Assembly (NCBI GenBank): GCA_037176725.1
Contig: JAZBRS010000023.1
Span: 24,919,001-24,983,000, forward strand
Direction: 5' to 3'
Length of the DNA: 64,000 nt
Source: Posidonia oceanica
Lineage: Eukaryota > Streptophyta > Magnoliopsida > Alismatales > Posidoniaceae
The translations under genes were made by a program, and so were the position numbers. The notes beneath the pieces were generated by a model, which saw only the letters and a program-made list of their open reading frames with translations, was not told the origin of the DNA and ran no database searches. Each line of letters opens with the position of its first letter. The first letter of the stretch is position 1. Shown one piece after another: positions 45,399 through 57,947 of this stretch.

Positions 45399-47914
45399 TA
45401 GACATGGAAATCGAGTCGAGTCAGTCCTGGATCGTTCAGCCTGATCCGAAAAAAGACCTAGTCTGACTCAATTCACAAAAAATATGGACCGGACTGGCCA
45501 TAGGCATGCTAAGCCCGTTGGGCCTGCCCAAGTAGGTCCAATTGGGACTCATGGCTACATTGGAACCGTGCCAGGTCGGTTCGGAAATTTTAAATAATAA
45601 TAATAAACTTTGCAACGACTGGAATTTTCGAGTCGTTGCTAAACATTGCATTTTGCAAATGCAACGTTAGCGATAAAGTTGCATTTTGCAACATTTCATC
45701 CTTTTTTTTTCTTCTTCTTCTATAAATACTCCTTCATATTTTTCATTTTCTTCACACAACTCACTCTTCTCTCTATTCTCTACTCTACTAAGTCTACAAT
45801 ACTCTCATTCTCTCAATTCTCCCATTCTCTCTAACTTTCTCAAATTCTCAAGACTCAAGTAAAGAATTCAAGTTTGGTTCTGGATTTCATCGCAGCGTCA
45901 GCTACTCTGCTTTGGCCTCCAATAATAAAAATTCTTTACTTTTAATCACTCCAATTTCTCTACTTCTAATCCCTCCATTTTTTTGTTAAGGATTTTTTTA
46001 TTATCAATTTTTTAATACATTATAATGGAAAATATAGGAAGCCATGATTATATCCCAACTCAGGAGTCAAACCAGCCTCAAAACACACAAATACTATCCA
46101 ATGTCACCAAGAAATTTAGGAAACAAAGTTCATGAGTATGGGAACATGTAACATTAGATCCTATAGAAGAAAGTAGTTGTTATTGTAATTATTGTAATAT
46201 AGGATACACTTGTCCTAGGGGTGAGGGTGTAGGTTATATAGCTAGGCATTTACAAAAATGTATAGTTGCACACAATATAAATGATAACACAGATTTAAAA
46301 TATTCTAAATTGCACATAGATTCTAGTGAATTTGTAAATTTGAAATATAATGCAGAAGAAGTAAAAGAATGTTTAACAAAATTTATAATACAAGATGAAC
46401 AACATTTTCTTTTTCTGAAAATAAAAAATTTGAATCTTGTGTACAAAATTATTTTAATCCACAATTTAAAGGTCATTCTAGGAATACTAACTAAAAATAT
46501 AATTTATAAAACATTTAAAAAAGATAAACTAAATTTAATGAAAATATTTTTTAGTTTATTATGTAAAATATCATTGACTTGTGATATTTGGACCGACCCT
46601 AATAATTTTCCATACTTATGTTTAACTGCATATTGGATAGAAATAGAATAGAATTTACAAAAAAGATTAATATCTACATACTGGTAAAGCTATAGTAAAT
46701 ATAATAAAAGATATTGCTAAAGAATATAATATATATTATAAAATTAATACAATATCTTTTGATAATGCTTCTAATAATAATGTTGCAATAGAAATATTAA
46801 AAAGAAATATAAGACCAATATTAAATGGTGATTTATTTCATTGTGGGTGTAGTTTTAATTAATTTATTTAATATTACAAACATTTTTCAATAATATAGAG
46901 ATATCCCAGTTTTTGTAAATATTATTAAATTAATGGAAGATAAATATAATTATTATTGGGATGAACTTCCAATGTGGTCATGTTTAGCATTAGTCATGGA
47001 CCCTAAGCATAGATTAATTAATTGTATGATACTTATAGATGATTTTTTTAGTAACATGAATAAAAGTGAAAGAATAAATACATTTAATAATAATATTAAG
47101 ACAACTTTATACACGTTATTTGAAGAATATGTTAACAATTATGGTGAAGGTAGCTCTAGTGCTCACACATCTAGTTTTGTAGAAATACATACTACTACTA
47201 GTAGTGATAGTTCATTTTGGAGTAAATTAAATAAGAAAAAGAAAAATAAGTAAAATCAACCACAAATAATAAATTAAAAAATTATTTAGAATATGAGTTT
47301 GCTTTTAGTGAACTAGAAATGGATAACTTAAATATATTAAAGTGGTACTGCAATTAGATTTTCTATAGTTTCAAAAATAGTTAAAGATTTATTAATGATT
47401 CCAACATCTACTGTAGCGTTGGAATCTGCATTTTCTGCAGGTAAAAGAGTTTTAAGTGATAAAAAATGTAAATTATCAGAAAAGTCTGTAGAAACCTCCA
47501 TGTGCTTGAAGGACTGGTACGATGCGGTTGATCGACTTCAAGGGCTGAGCTTAAATGACGAATCAGAAGACGTGAAAACAGCATCAACTTCAACGAGAAT
47601 GAGTTCTACTTATGATTAATTTATATTGATGTAAAACAACAAAATGTAAAATCGTAAAAGGTTGAATATCTTATGTATTTTTTTATTTTTTAATTTTTTT
47701 TTAAAAATAGACCGGCCCTACCCGACTAGGCCCGTCACACTCGCGACCAGGCCTAGTGGCGGGCCATGGACCGTGACGGGTCAAGTGTTTATTAAATTTG
47801 GCCCTGCCTGGCCTAGCCCTTATGACCAGATGGGCCGGCCCAGCCCAGTCCAGGCCCGTCTGGGCCACGTCTTTTACGGGCCAGGCCAGCCTTGCCTGAC
47901 CCGGTTTACAAGTC
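45399..47914 (+). mobile_element. hAT transposon (Ac-like), decayed, second of the pair
   Basis: The left end TAGACATGGAAATCGAG matches the terminal repeat of the first hAT (TAGACATGTAAATCAGA). The right end is the complement of GACTTGTAAACCGGG. GGCCC/GGGCC-rich subterminal zones lie at 45480-45580 and 47705-47905. Flanking TCATGTAA and ACATGGAA agree at six of eight positions, so the duplication is only tentative. The transposase inside is a shortened relative of the one at 41887. Confidence 0.72.
46024..47619 (+). pseudogene. hAT transposase pseudogene with internal deletion
   Basis: It starts MENIGSHDYIPTQESNQP with an intact-looking BED region (CYCNYCNIGYTC, HLQKC) after one stop. It continues KYNAEEVKECLTKF, KIFFSLLCKISLTCDIWTDP and TISFDNASNNN. 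Much of the core between about 46850 and 46930 is deleted compared with the first copy. It resumes at MWSCLALVMDPKHRL, and the C-terminal dimerisation domain is well kept: STVALESAFSAGKRVLSDKK, then VETSMCLKDWYDAVD. The end (to 47619) is longer and better preserved than in the first copy. It is not functional. Confidence 0.88.
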
Positions 47915-48689
47915 ACATGGAAGTGTGGAACTCTTAATATGATACAGACAGCACGATTGCAGAAACTCGTATTTATATCAAGAAATTTATTTTTAAAATT
48001 TGAGAGATTAGCAACATAACTCCATTTAAAAGTGGGACTGGTAACATAGGACCACTTATTTTTGATTTGCAAGAAAAGATCATGGGTTTTTTGCATTCCT
48101 ATTTTGCCCTTCCCATAAATCTCCTTCTTCTCTCTCAAAACAAAACAAAATCCCTAGCCATCAACCACCTTCACAACCGTTGACCTTCCTCCATGCCGCC
48201 GTACCTCCATGCCTTCGACCATCGTGCCTCTACATCATCGTGCCTCCTTCCAAAGTACCCCTCCTTTCTCCCCTCCCATTACTGTTCCACTTCTTCATTT
48301 TCATCTTAGTTTTTTTTCTTCCTTTTCCTCCTTAATTTCTCCCCTTTTTGTTCTTCTTCTTGAGTCGTCCCCTCCTTTCTCCTTTGGATTTGATTCGTCA
48401 CCATTCTCATTCGTAGATTTCAAAAGGATCAAGGTTGTTAGGTAGATGTGATCTGTGTGGATTCCAAAGGGATCAAGTTTGTTCACTGCTACATAGGTAG
48501 ATCATTTGAGAGTAACAACTTCGCATTTCCCCTTCCTCATTAAAGCCTTCATGATCATGTGTTTTATTGTATACACTTAGATCTGCATTACCATGTGCAT
48601 GTCAAAACTATTTGCACGATTATAAATCTCTACTTTATTTCTATTGTTTTTGCATAGATTTCCACATTTTCACAATCTCCACTTTCGAT

Positions 48690-49487
48690 AACTGATAGTT
48701 GAGACATGATTTAGTATGTAAGGATACATGATTCTTCAACTGAATAACATGGTTTAATATGTATTGAGACATGATTTTGAGTTACGTGACATATAACGAA
48801 TGATATGATTCGTGAGTTGGGAGATATATTTTAATATGTAACGAGACATGATTCGTGAGTTGAGAGACATGTTGTTATATGTAATGAAACATGATTTGAT
48901 TAACTGTGTGATATGTTTTAATATGTATTAAGACATGATTAATTTTCAAGATGACATCATTCTGTGTATAATGTGACATGATTCGTGAGTTGGAAGACAT
49001 GTTTCATATGTAACGAGATAAGCCTCCCAGCTCACGAATCATGTCACATTATACACCATTTAGGAAGCATGTCTCGTTACATATGAAACATATCTCCTAG
49101 CTCACGAATCATGTCACATTATACATAGAATGATGTCATCTTGAAAATCAATCATGTTTCAATACATATTAAAACATATCACACAGTTAATCAAATCATG
49201 TTTCATTACATATGACAACATGTCTCTCAACTCAATAATCATGTCTCATTTCATATTAAAACATATCACACAATTCATAAATCATGTCTCATTAAACACG
49301 TCTCTTAGCCCACGAATCATGTCATGTTACATATTAAACATGTCTCCTAGCTCACGAATCATGTCTCGTTACATACTAAAACATGTCTCTCTGCTCATGA
49401 ATCATCTCATTCGTTATATGTTATGCAACTCAAAAATCATGTCTCATTACATATTAAATCATGTCACTCAACTAAAGAATCATGTTT
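48690..49487. repeat. Minisatellite arms meeting in a palindrome near 49025
   Basis: Units of about 45-50 bp (ACATGATTCGTGAGTTG, then GAGACATGTTTTAATATGTA) are repeated in the left half. The same units appear as CAACTCACGAATCATGT in the right half. The switch is at about 49015-49035 (AACGAGATAAGCCTCCCAGC). It forms the inner part of the MULE inverted repeat. Confidence 0.88.
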
Positions 49488-49492
49488 CCTTA

Positions 49493-52400
49493 TGTAGACA
49501 CCCCGTTTTGGCAACTGGTCATTGGCAGATCTCTCTCGAGGCTTACACGGATTACGGCGTGGCAAACCCAAATCTTGATCCCAACCTTAATCCCAAATCC
49601 CAAACCTAATCCCAATCCAAACCCCATTTCAAACCCAACAAATCAATCCAAATCCCATTTCAAACCAAAATCCCAAATCAAATCCCAAACCTAAACTCTA
49701 TTTCAAAACCCAACCAACCCTAACTTTAAACATAAACCAAAGCCCACTAGCAGCCCAACTGCAGGGAATGGGCCTGGATTTCACTGCAGCAGGTCCTATT
49801 TAGTTTGGTCGTCCATCCCAGCAGTGACTAGGACTGTCGCCTATCTCAGTGGCGACAAACATTGTCGCCATGTGGAGCGACGACTCAGACCTGTTCGAAC
49901 TCCCACGCGTGCCCTGCTGTCACCTTCCTCCACCGACCTCCGCCACTTACTACCCATCACCTACGACGCCTGCACCACTAACTCCCCGTCCCCTCCGGAG
50001 GACTTTCGCGTCCTCTACCACCTTGCCACACTTACTTGCCGTCCCCTCCGCCTGACGACCGACCTATGCCACCTGACAACCTCGCCGAACAAAACCGGCG
50101 ACCCATCACCATTCCCAACGATCTCACACAATTTGCAAGCCACCGACCTCCAGAGTGATCCAAATCCCTTCTTTGTGCGAGAGCGATCCTTCCCCGAGCA
50201 TTTTGTGCCTCCAAGAGTCCCTCCTGCTCGCCGCCTTCCGAGTTTGCCACTGTTGGGTCTCGCCGAAGCTGGAGAAGACGACCGCCTCCGCTCAGGTAAT
50301 CTCTCCCCTTTTGTATTTGGTTTTATTCCTCGTAGAGAGTAGATCATTTTCATGTATTTTCCTGCATTTTTGGCACTTGCTTTCGCCATTTTCCACTTCT
50401 TCTTCCTCGGCTCCGGTGACGTCTGATGAGCACATTATTCTTACTTGTTTTATGTCCCATATTTATCTCTTTTGTTCATAAATAATATTACTTGAGGTAT
50501 TTTGTGCAATTTGTGCAGGAACTTTGGACCTGAAGAGAAAAGAGAAAAAGAAGGAAGAAAAATGATAAAAGATAAAAAGAAATGCAAATCCAATGATACA
50601 AGAAATGCAAATCCGTGCAAGATATCAAATACACTTTTTCCACGTGTGTGAATACGATGAGGAAGATAGGATAACAGAATTAACCAAGTTGGAGCTAATC
50701 CAGGGCCAGGTGGCACCTCCCAGGCACCCAAGTGCACATCCGACGCCTCCCAGGCGCCCAAGTGCACATCCGGCGCCTCCCAGGTGCCCGAAGAAGATAT
50801 TGTTGACTCAGTCTTTGGTGGTCACATAGATCACTTGGAAATATCTTGTATTTGAAATTCAGTTTCATGATTTTTATCCGGATTTGTCTCCGTGATAGCC
50901 AAGTCCTTGTAAGCCTATAAAAGGGACACATTGTGTAGATCTATGGGGATCCTTGATCTTCCACATTAGACTTAGACTCTCTTCTTCCATTGTTTTAGAG
51001 TTCTTCAAGTTCATTTTCTGTAATCTTAGTTTTTATTAATACAAGTAATTTTTTATCTTAATTATGTCTTGCTCTTCCTTTCCTTATCTTTTATTTTGAT
51101 GCTTTCCATTATCATGCTTGGCTAAGTTTCTAGATCTAGGGTTTAGATGAAGTTTATGTAATTTCATATGTTGTGATTAAGTTCCTCTTTGTCTTCTCAT
51201 GCTTAAATGCTATGATTATGTAGACTAGATGTATATTACATAGATCATTCATTATTCGATAAACTTTGATAGATTAATATTGATAATATCTTTTTAATCT
51301 ATGCTTAGGGAAGAATAACTTGGAGGTTGTGTATATAATCTCAAATCTATCATATATCATTTGATTTAGTTTGATTTGTATGATTTTATCTTAGGACTTG
51401 ATAATCTATGGTGCATTGCATATAGATTATGCTTGTTAGGATAATAACCATTGAGTTAAACTATTTAGATCATGAAGAGAGACAGAGAGTGGATTTAATC
51501 ATACATATTGTATTTTACATAAATGGATTCGAAACCCTAGGTTTTAATTAATTTGATTATATCTTCTAGTTTTAGTTCTTAATCATCATCACTCTCAAAC
51601 TCCTTTCAATAACTGATAATTAATCTCTGTGTTTTGAAACTCTATTCTATGTGGGATCGACCCGCATTTGCATACGTACTACATAGTACACCATGCACTT
51701 GCGGTTAATTAAAATTCACATCAATGTCTGCCGCCCGTGTGAGGCCTTTCGGCCGTTGAGCACGTGGTGTGGACTGTCCCCGAGCTCGCATGCACCCACC
51801 TCGCATGACTAGATCTTCCCTGAACCTCCTCTGTGCTCTAGAGAAGTTCTCGAGCTCGTTGTCGTCGACACGGCCGGTGACGCCCGCGAACTTCGGCACG
51901 TTGAAGAGGCCTCCATGGAAGCTCGAACCCCAGTTTTTTTATCCCCTTAGCTTCACCGCACAACCACCTTCCTTCCCCACCGCTCGCCGACGTCCCAGAC
52001 GCACCACCGCACGCTCCCGGCCTCCCTCGTGGCTGGACAGCCCGCGTCGCTGGCCATCGACGACAAGGAGGTGGTGGGAAGCACTCACTTGCCCGTTTTG
52101 ATTTCTGTTTGTTTCCTTAGCTTCGTCTCACCTCCACCTTGCTTCCTGTGAGCCGTGCGCAAGCTCTGAAGCTCCTCGGCCTCCTCCATGGCTGCCGGAA
52201 GCCTCAGCCGCCGACAAGGAAACCCATTAGGTGGGTGGGGCGATCCAAAGCCTCGTTTTCGAATCTGAATGTATGTGCATGTTCCTAGGAACGCCGTCGA
52301 GCTTCCCCGACCATTGGTTTGATTATAGGCACCGCCAACAGCACACGATTTGGCAGTGAACTCCGACCAGGGGACTGCCAGTCGTGTCGCCAGTCGCTGC

Positions 52401-53491
52401 GGTGACTCGACTGTGTATTTTTACAGTCTCCAGGCCCGACTTTGCGTCGGTATATCGCGTGACCCAGAGGCTTGTTTTGCATGTTGTTTGCATGAATGTG
52501 TTCCTTGTTATGCCGTCTGTCTGTGTGAATGCTTGTTTGCAGGTTTCATTGCCGTTTGCATGGCTTGGTCGGCCGGCGAAGTTCGCTGGCCGCCAGTCAG
52601 AGTGGCAACTTGCACTGTCGCTACGCATAGCGGCGACGTGCACTGTCGCCATGGTGACCGACGACTCATGCCCAGTTTCAGACAATAGGCTGAGCCACTT
52701 GTTTGCCGCCTTGTTCTTGACTCGCTTTGTTTTAGTTTTGTTCCCTTACTTTGTTTATCATTGCATATTGGCATTTTAACTTTAATTAGTCTTCTTACGT
52801 GGTTTTGTTAAGCTTAGCATGTTTTGCGAATACATGTTGCATGCCGCTTCCTTGCATTGCATAGTTTTCCTCCGATGTTTTGTTTCACGCTTGCATTGCA
52901 TCTAGGACGATGATGCTTACTATCTGGAGTTCTTATGAACCGAGGCACGCCCGATTCTGAACACTGGCAGCGCTGCTGAGCACATAGATTGCATGTTTAA
53001 TTTCCATCATGCATCTTTACATTTAAAGCATTCATGGCATGTAGGCATTTAAAGCATGTTAAAGCATTCATCGTGGCATAGCATTGTTGCCTACGGGCGT
53101 ACAGTTAATGGCAAGCATTGCCAACATTCCCACATATGCAAGCGAAAAATCTAGAAAGACCAATTCCAAGCGTATCGGAGGTGCCTAACACCTTCTCCGT
53201 GAGTAACAGGAGTCCTTACCCTTTCTCTTGGCCCGCAATGACCATTATGCCCTTATCCTAGGCACGAGTCTTACTTTTTGCATAACATTGCACGTATTTG
53301 CATGTTTTTCATGTTTTCTTCGATTTTCCTCGTATTCTGATTTAATAGACTAGGTGGCAACTCCGTTTTTGCTTTATCTTTTGTTTTCTTCGCCATTTTC
53401 CCGTGTTCTCACCCGAGTCGAGTCCTCCTCGGATGCACCGTTGGCCATGGCCCGCGATCTGGCCGTCGAGTCGCTCGATCTCATGGTTACA
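49493..53491. mobile_element. Long solo LTR (Gypsy, Tekay/Del-like) in the MULE right arm
   Basis: It starts TGTAGACACCCCGTTTTGG and ends CATGGTTACA, with CCTTA duplicated at 49488-49492 and 53492-53496. Without the inner solo LTR it is about 2.7 kb. No internal domain or second LTR is present, so recombination between two LTRs most likely removed the rest. The TGTAGACACCCC start is common in long-LTR chromoviruses; the family name is inferred. Open frames inside (for example 49824-50342 and 52350-52779) have no recognisable domain and read as LTR sequence. Confidence 0.85.
50424..51723. mobile_element. Solo LTR nested inside the long solo LTR
   Basis: 1300 bp from TGATGAGCACATTATTC to AATTCACATCA, with ACGTC before (50419-50423) and ATGTC after (51724-51728), one mismatch. 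It is the same family as the LTR at 23284-24550, in opposite orientation. No primer site follows within the window, as expected for a solo LTR. Confidence 0.83.
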
Positions 53492-53869
53492 CCTTATATA
53501 TTAAATTATGTCTCAACTATCAGTTATCAAAATTGGAGATTGTAAAAATGTAGAGATCTATGCAAAAACAATAGAAATGAAGTAGAGATTTATAATCGTG
53601 CAAATAGTTTTGACATGCACATGGTAATGCAGATATGAGTGTACACAATAAAACATATGATCTTGAAGGCTTTAACGAGGAATGGGAAATTCAAAGTTGT
53701 TACTCTTAAATGATCTACTTATGCAATAGTGAATAAACTTGATCCTTTTGGAATCCATGCAATTCACATCCACCTAACAACCTTGATCCTTTTGAAATCC
53801 ACGAACGAAAATGGTGACAAATAAAATCCAAAGGAGAAAGGAGGGGACGGCTCAAGAAGAAGAACAAAG

Positions 53870-54016
53870 AAGGGAGAAAGGAGGAAAAGGAAGAAAAAAA
53901 ACTAGGATGAAGAGGAAGAAGAAGAACAATAATGGGAGGGGAGAAAGGAGGAAAAAGAAGAAAAAAAACTAGGATGAAGAGAAAGAAGAAGAACAGTAAT
54001 GGCAGGGGAGAAAGGA
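53870..54016. repeat. Direct duplication of about 68-72 bp in the MULE right arm
   Basis: The stretch GGGGAGAAAGGAGGAAAAAG, AAAAAAACTAGGATGAAGAG and AAGAAGAACA(A/G)TAATGG occurs twice in direct order. It accounts for part of the extra length of the right arm compared with the left. Confidence 0.75.
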
Positions 54017-54285
54017 GGGACAGTTTGGAAGGAGGCACGGCGATGTAGAGGCACGATGGTCAAAGGCGTGCAGGTACGTCGACATGGAGGAAGGTCGACG
54101 GCTGTTTAGGTGGTTGATGGTTAGGGATTTTGTTTTGTTCTGAGAGAGAAGAAGGAGATTTATGGGAAGGACAAAATAGAAATGCAAAAGAATCCATAAC
54201 TTTTCTTGCAAATCAAAAATAAGTGGTCTTATGTTATCAATCCCGCTTTTGAATAGAATTATGGTACCAATCTCTCTTAAAATTT

Positions 54286-57200
54286 TTGGCCTTATGATTT
54301 GAATTATCGTAGAACAGAGTATATATGTGGTATATTATTTTGTTTAAATTGGATTATCACATTTCTTTCATATAAATGTCTTAAATCTAAGTGAACTTAT
54401 ATCTTAAGATGAAATATTTTCAATAGTAAAAAACACACCTTTTGTGAAATTTAATGTGTATGGTAGAACAACAGCTGATCAACAATACAATAAATTCGTA
54501 TTTTATGCTCTTACAAAAAAAAACTAAAAATATTGTTGCAACAGTTGATGACTACAACACGATTTTATAGTGTTTTAAAAGAGGAGTGAATTACCTTTTC
54601 TTTCTCTTCTTTTTTACTCTTTTTCCAGATACGCACCATAAAAGGATACTACAATTAGATGCATTGGCCACAATTCACAGTCGGCGTTCTCCAGATACAA
54701 CCAAGGGTCTTTCATATTTCCGGGCTCAGGTGTTGATCACTAGACTAAAATTGATTTGTCATAATTTGTGCATGATTTTTTTTTATTTAAACACTCTTTT
54801 TGAGGTTGATAAACTTGGAATTTTCCAACACCCCGTGGCATGGAATGATGGAAACCATAAAAACGATGTGTAATGAGAGCACGCGAACACATGACAAAAC
54901 ATGTGTAACTAGAAAAATATCTAGAATATGTCTATAAATGTGCCGGCCATTGAGGAGACGTGAACTTAGATGAGGTACCTGATCCTGGTACGATGTTGAT
55001 CACTAAGATTAAAATCAATTAATGATTATGATTTATTATATTTAACACTGAAGATCTCGCATTTGACCCAACGAGCATATATGAGAATGAAACACTTTTG
55101 TCTGTAATTATTTGGTTTAATGGTGAAGTTTATTTATGGTTGTATAAAAAAATTGGGAGTTCGACGAACATTAAATAAAAGAAATATATATATATATATA
55201 TATATGCTTAAAAAAACAAGTATGAAAATGAAAAGCCTTTCACCAAGCAACCATATATCTACTATGTCAAAGAAAAAACTATACCTATAGATTCGTACAT
55301 TAGGATCCTTATCAATGAATCACGATCCAAGTATCAAATATCTTAGTGAATGATATTGCAAGCTGCTAGGCTTGTAATGTTAATTAACTCGGGAAGTCCT
55401 ACATGCTGTGTGACCCTTACAGAAGAAATCGCCATCTACAGGTTTATGGTTACAGATAGGTTAGAATATGATCAGTTGGGGTCAAGGTTGGGCGTCCGTT
55501 ATGGGCCCTTGCATTGCACCAGGCCCATCTGTTGATCGACTTCATTTTTATGGTATTTAATCTCCATGTCCTTTACCTAACATTCTTGGGAACACCGAAC
55601 ACTGAAATGATTCCTGATTCCTAAACCCACAGTTCAACTAATCTAACCATCCAACTATCCAAGGCATTAAAATATCAAAAGATTAGAACACTCAGGCTTA
55701 ACAATGCGTTTTGTAAGAAAATGTCCACATTTTGCTTTTCAAAGGAAAAAGGATGCAAACGTAAGAGGCCGTGGTCAATAGTTTGAGCTCAACTTTAGTA
55801 TCACTTAGGTTTACAAGGAATATGGGGTTCATATTTTGTTAGAGTGCAATTATTATAATATTTTGATCCAAAGTCTTCGGATTTTACCAACAAATTATTA
55901 TAATGTTTTGATACAGAGAGCTGAGGTTAAATTTCATCGCTTTTAAAAGACGAAAAATCGAATATACAATGTGAAATTAGAGCATAAGGTAAATCGCAAT
56001 ATGATATTTTTATTTTTTAAAAAATAAAGTTATGGTGAACTCAAACAACTGCATTATTTTGGGATGAAAATGAGGGCTCGATTGAGATGCAGGCACAAAG
56101 GTCTTTATGATACAATCAAATTCTATTCAAATTAGGACTTGATCTAGCTTCTTTAACGTGTTCGGATTGTAGTTGCTTTGGAAAAATGTGACTAACGTGT
56201 AGTTGTGAAGAAGATAGAATGGTCTAGAGGTGGTCCAACCTGTTCTTACACCTACACAAAGTAATCAAGCGATTGAGTTTTTTTTTTTGTAAACAGTAAG
56301 TATTATAATTAAAAGTTTGGTTATGAGTATCATCGCCAAACAAGATACAAAAATTCATAATCCTTAAGGAAATCCAAAATAAATCAGACAATATGCAGAT
56401 TAAGGAATTTGATAATACAAACTAACAGAAGATGACCAAAATAGAGGACAAAGAAAGAAGATGGCCAACCAATAATCATGCGATTGAGTTATAAACTATG
56501 GTTATGCAATGATGTTTCATATTGTAGAAATTCCTTGTAAATTAATTAAAGTATTTTAAAGGGAGCGAAAAATATATACAAAGAAAGTACATATTTTAAA
56601 TATACAAAAAGAAGGAGAGGAAAATATACACAAATTAAGGGGAGCGAAAAATCCTTGTAAATTAATTACAGTATTTTATACTACAAAGTACATACAATCA
56701 ATGCATTATTGTCACTTTGTTTCGTCTCCCTTTGACACATCCTTTAATTGCAATTTGTCTCTTCGTCTTCATGAATTGAAAGTTGCCGAAAGAAGGTAGA
56801 CACAATCTCGATTTAGAGGCCTTGCACGCATTAATTGAACCATAATACTACAATCATTTTGTGCAGGTTAAGTTAGACTTATGTCAAATCATCATAGATT
56901 GATGTGGTTTGAGCACATGTGGTGAGGGTGAGACAATTACACCATCTTTTTTCCTGAGGTTAGAACATAAAATCGGAATAAGTCAACTGCTGGTGTAGTT
57001 GATTAGTGAGAGTGGAATATTTTTTTTATTATTATTCGAATTTCACGGATCATAAAAAAAATAATATTAAGAATAATAATTCCATTACTATTTGAAAAAA
57101 AATTAAAAATACAACTATCCATATGTGGAGAGAAACACTCACGGTTCATAGGTAGGGAAGAAAATTCATAAGTAAGTAGAAGGAAACAACTTGAAAAGTT

Positions 57201-57940
57201 CCTCAATAGTCAAATATCAATAGGATCCAAACTTTGATTTTCTTCTATTGAATGAGACAATGCTACAAGTTCATGTGTAAATAATGGTAGGTTAAAAGAA
57301 TAATAAATTGTTTTATAAGAAGAATCACAAGTGGTATAGATGGTTTGATACAAAATCAAGGACTGATTCAGTCAAACATTTAAAAAGAGTTAATTTAAGT
57401 GTTTCCTTTTTTAACATTTTAAAATTAAATCATTTTAAGACTTTAAATTATAAAAAAATATAAGCATGTACAATAAATGTAATTTAGTTAAACACATATT
57501 TGCCTCACGTCACGTCCTCCTCCCATACAAATACAGTAGAAAGTTTGAAAAGTTGGAGAGAAGTGGAAAAGTTGCAGAAAAGTGGCAAGGAGAAGAAGAA
57601 AAACTAATATATTTAAACTCTAGCTAGGGTTCCTTTTTCGCCTCTCATCTCTTCTAAATGTTACTTTCTTGCAGCGCCTAATATAATGACTTCTTGTGGA
57701 GCATACATACATATTCTGAAGGAAGAGGGAAAAAAGGTGTTCTCTGCCAGAAAGCAAAGCAACATCTACACAATGATCATCCACACCATCATATACATGT
57801 CTTCTCTGATCACAGCTCCTCTTTACTACTAATTGGCAACTTTCTGCAATCTTCCCTGGGATGATCAGTTCATTTCCCTAGTTGATGGACCTCTCTCTTA
57901 TTCTCTCCATATACCACTTTCTTTCCTAGCTTTCTCCTTC
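54286..57940. other. Intergenic region upstream of the VQ gene
   Basis: 3.6 kb of AT-rich DNA with no gene recognised. It holds an (AT)n run at 55184-55205 and a T-run followed by a GTAAACAGTAAGTATTATAAT-like segment near 56280 that may be an old retroposon tail on the minus strand. A GGGAGCGAAAAAT word is repeated near 56560 and 56640. Confidence 0.5.
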
Positions 57941-57947
57941 AATTTCC

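Larger units (their letters stand above)
48002..54276. mobile_element. MULE-like foldback transposon with 9-bp target duplication
   Basis: The ends GAGAGATTAGCAACATAA (48002) and the complement of GAGAGATTGGTACCATAA (54276) are inverted copies. TTAAAATTT is duplicated at 47993-48001 and 54277-54285, the 9-bp size typical of Mutator-like elements. Without the nested solo LTRs it is about 2.3 kb. The left arm (48002 to about 49020) is matched by the reverse complement of about 49035-49492 plus 53497-54276, so nearly the whole element is one inverted repeat. There is no transposase gene, so it is non-autonomous. Confidence 0.88.

Noticed and set aside
49824..50389. Overlapping frames of 172 (plus) and 124 (minus) codons
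   Set aside because: They lie wholly in the GC-rich part of a solo LTR, overlap each other and have no recognisable domain.
52323..52779. Frames of 112-131 codons on both strands with Cys-rich readings
   Set aside because: Within the same solo LTR. The Cys content follows from TGC/GCA-rich sequence and no motif spacing fits a known zinc or secreted protein.
53715..54211. Minus-strand frame of 107 codons with a hydrophobic Leu/Phe/Ser run, and an adjacent 80-codon frame
   Set aside because: They come from a GAAGAA-type repeat in the MULE arm, and the duplicated unit explains the open frames.
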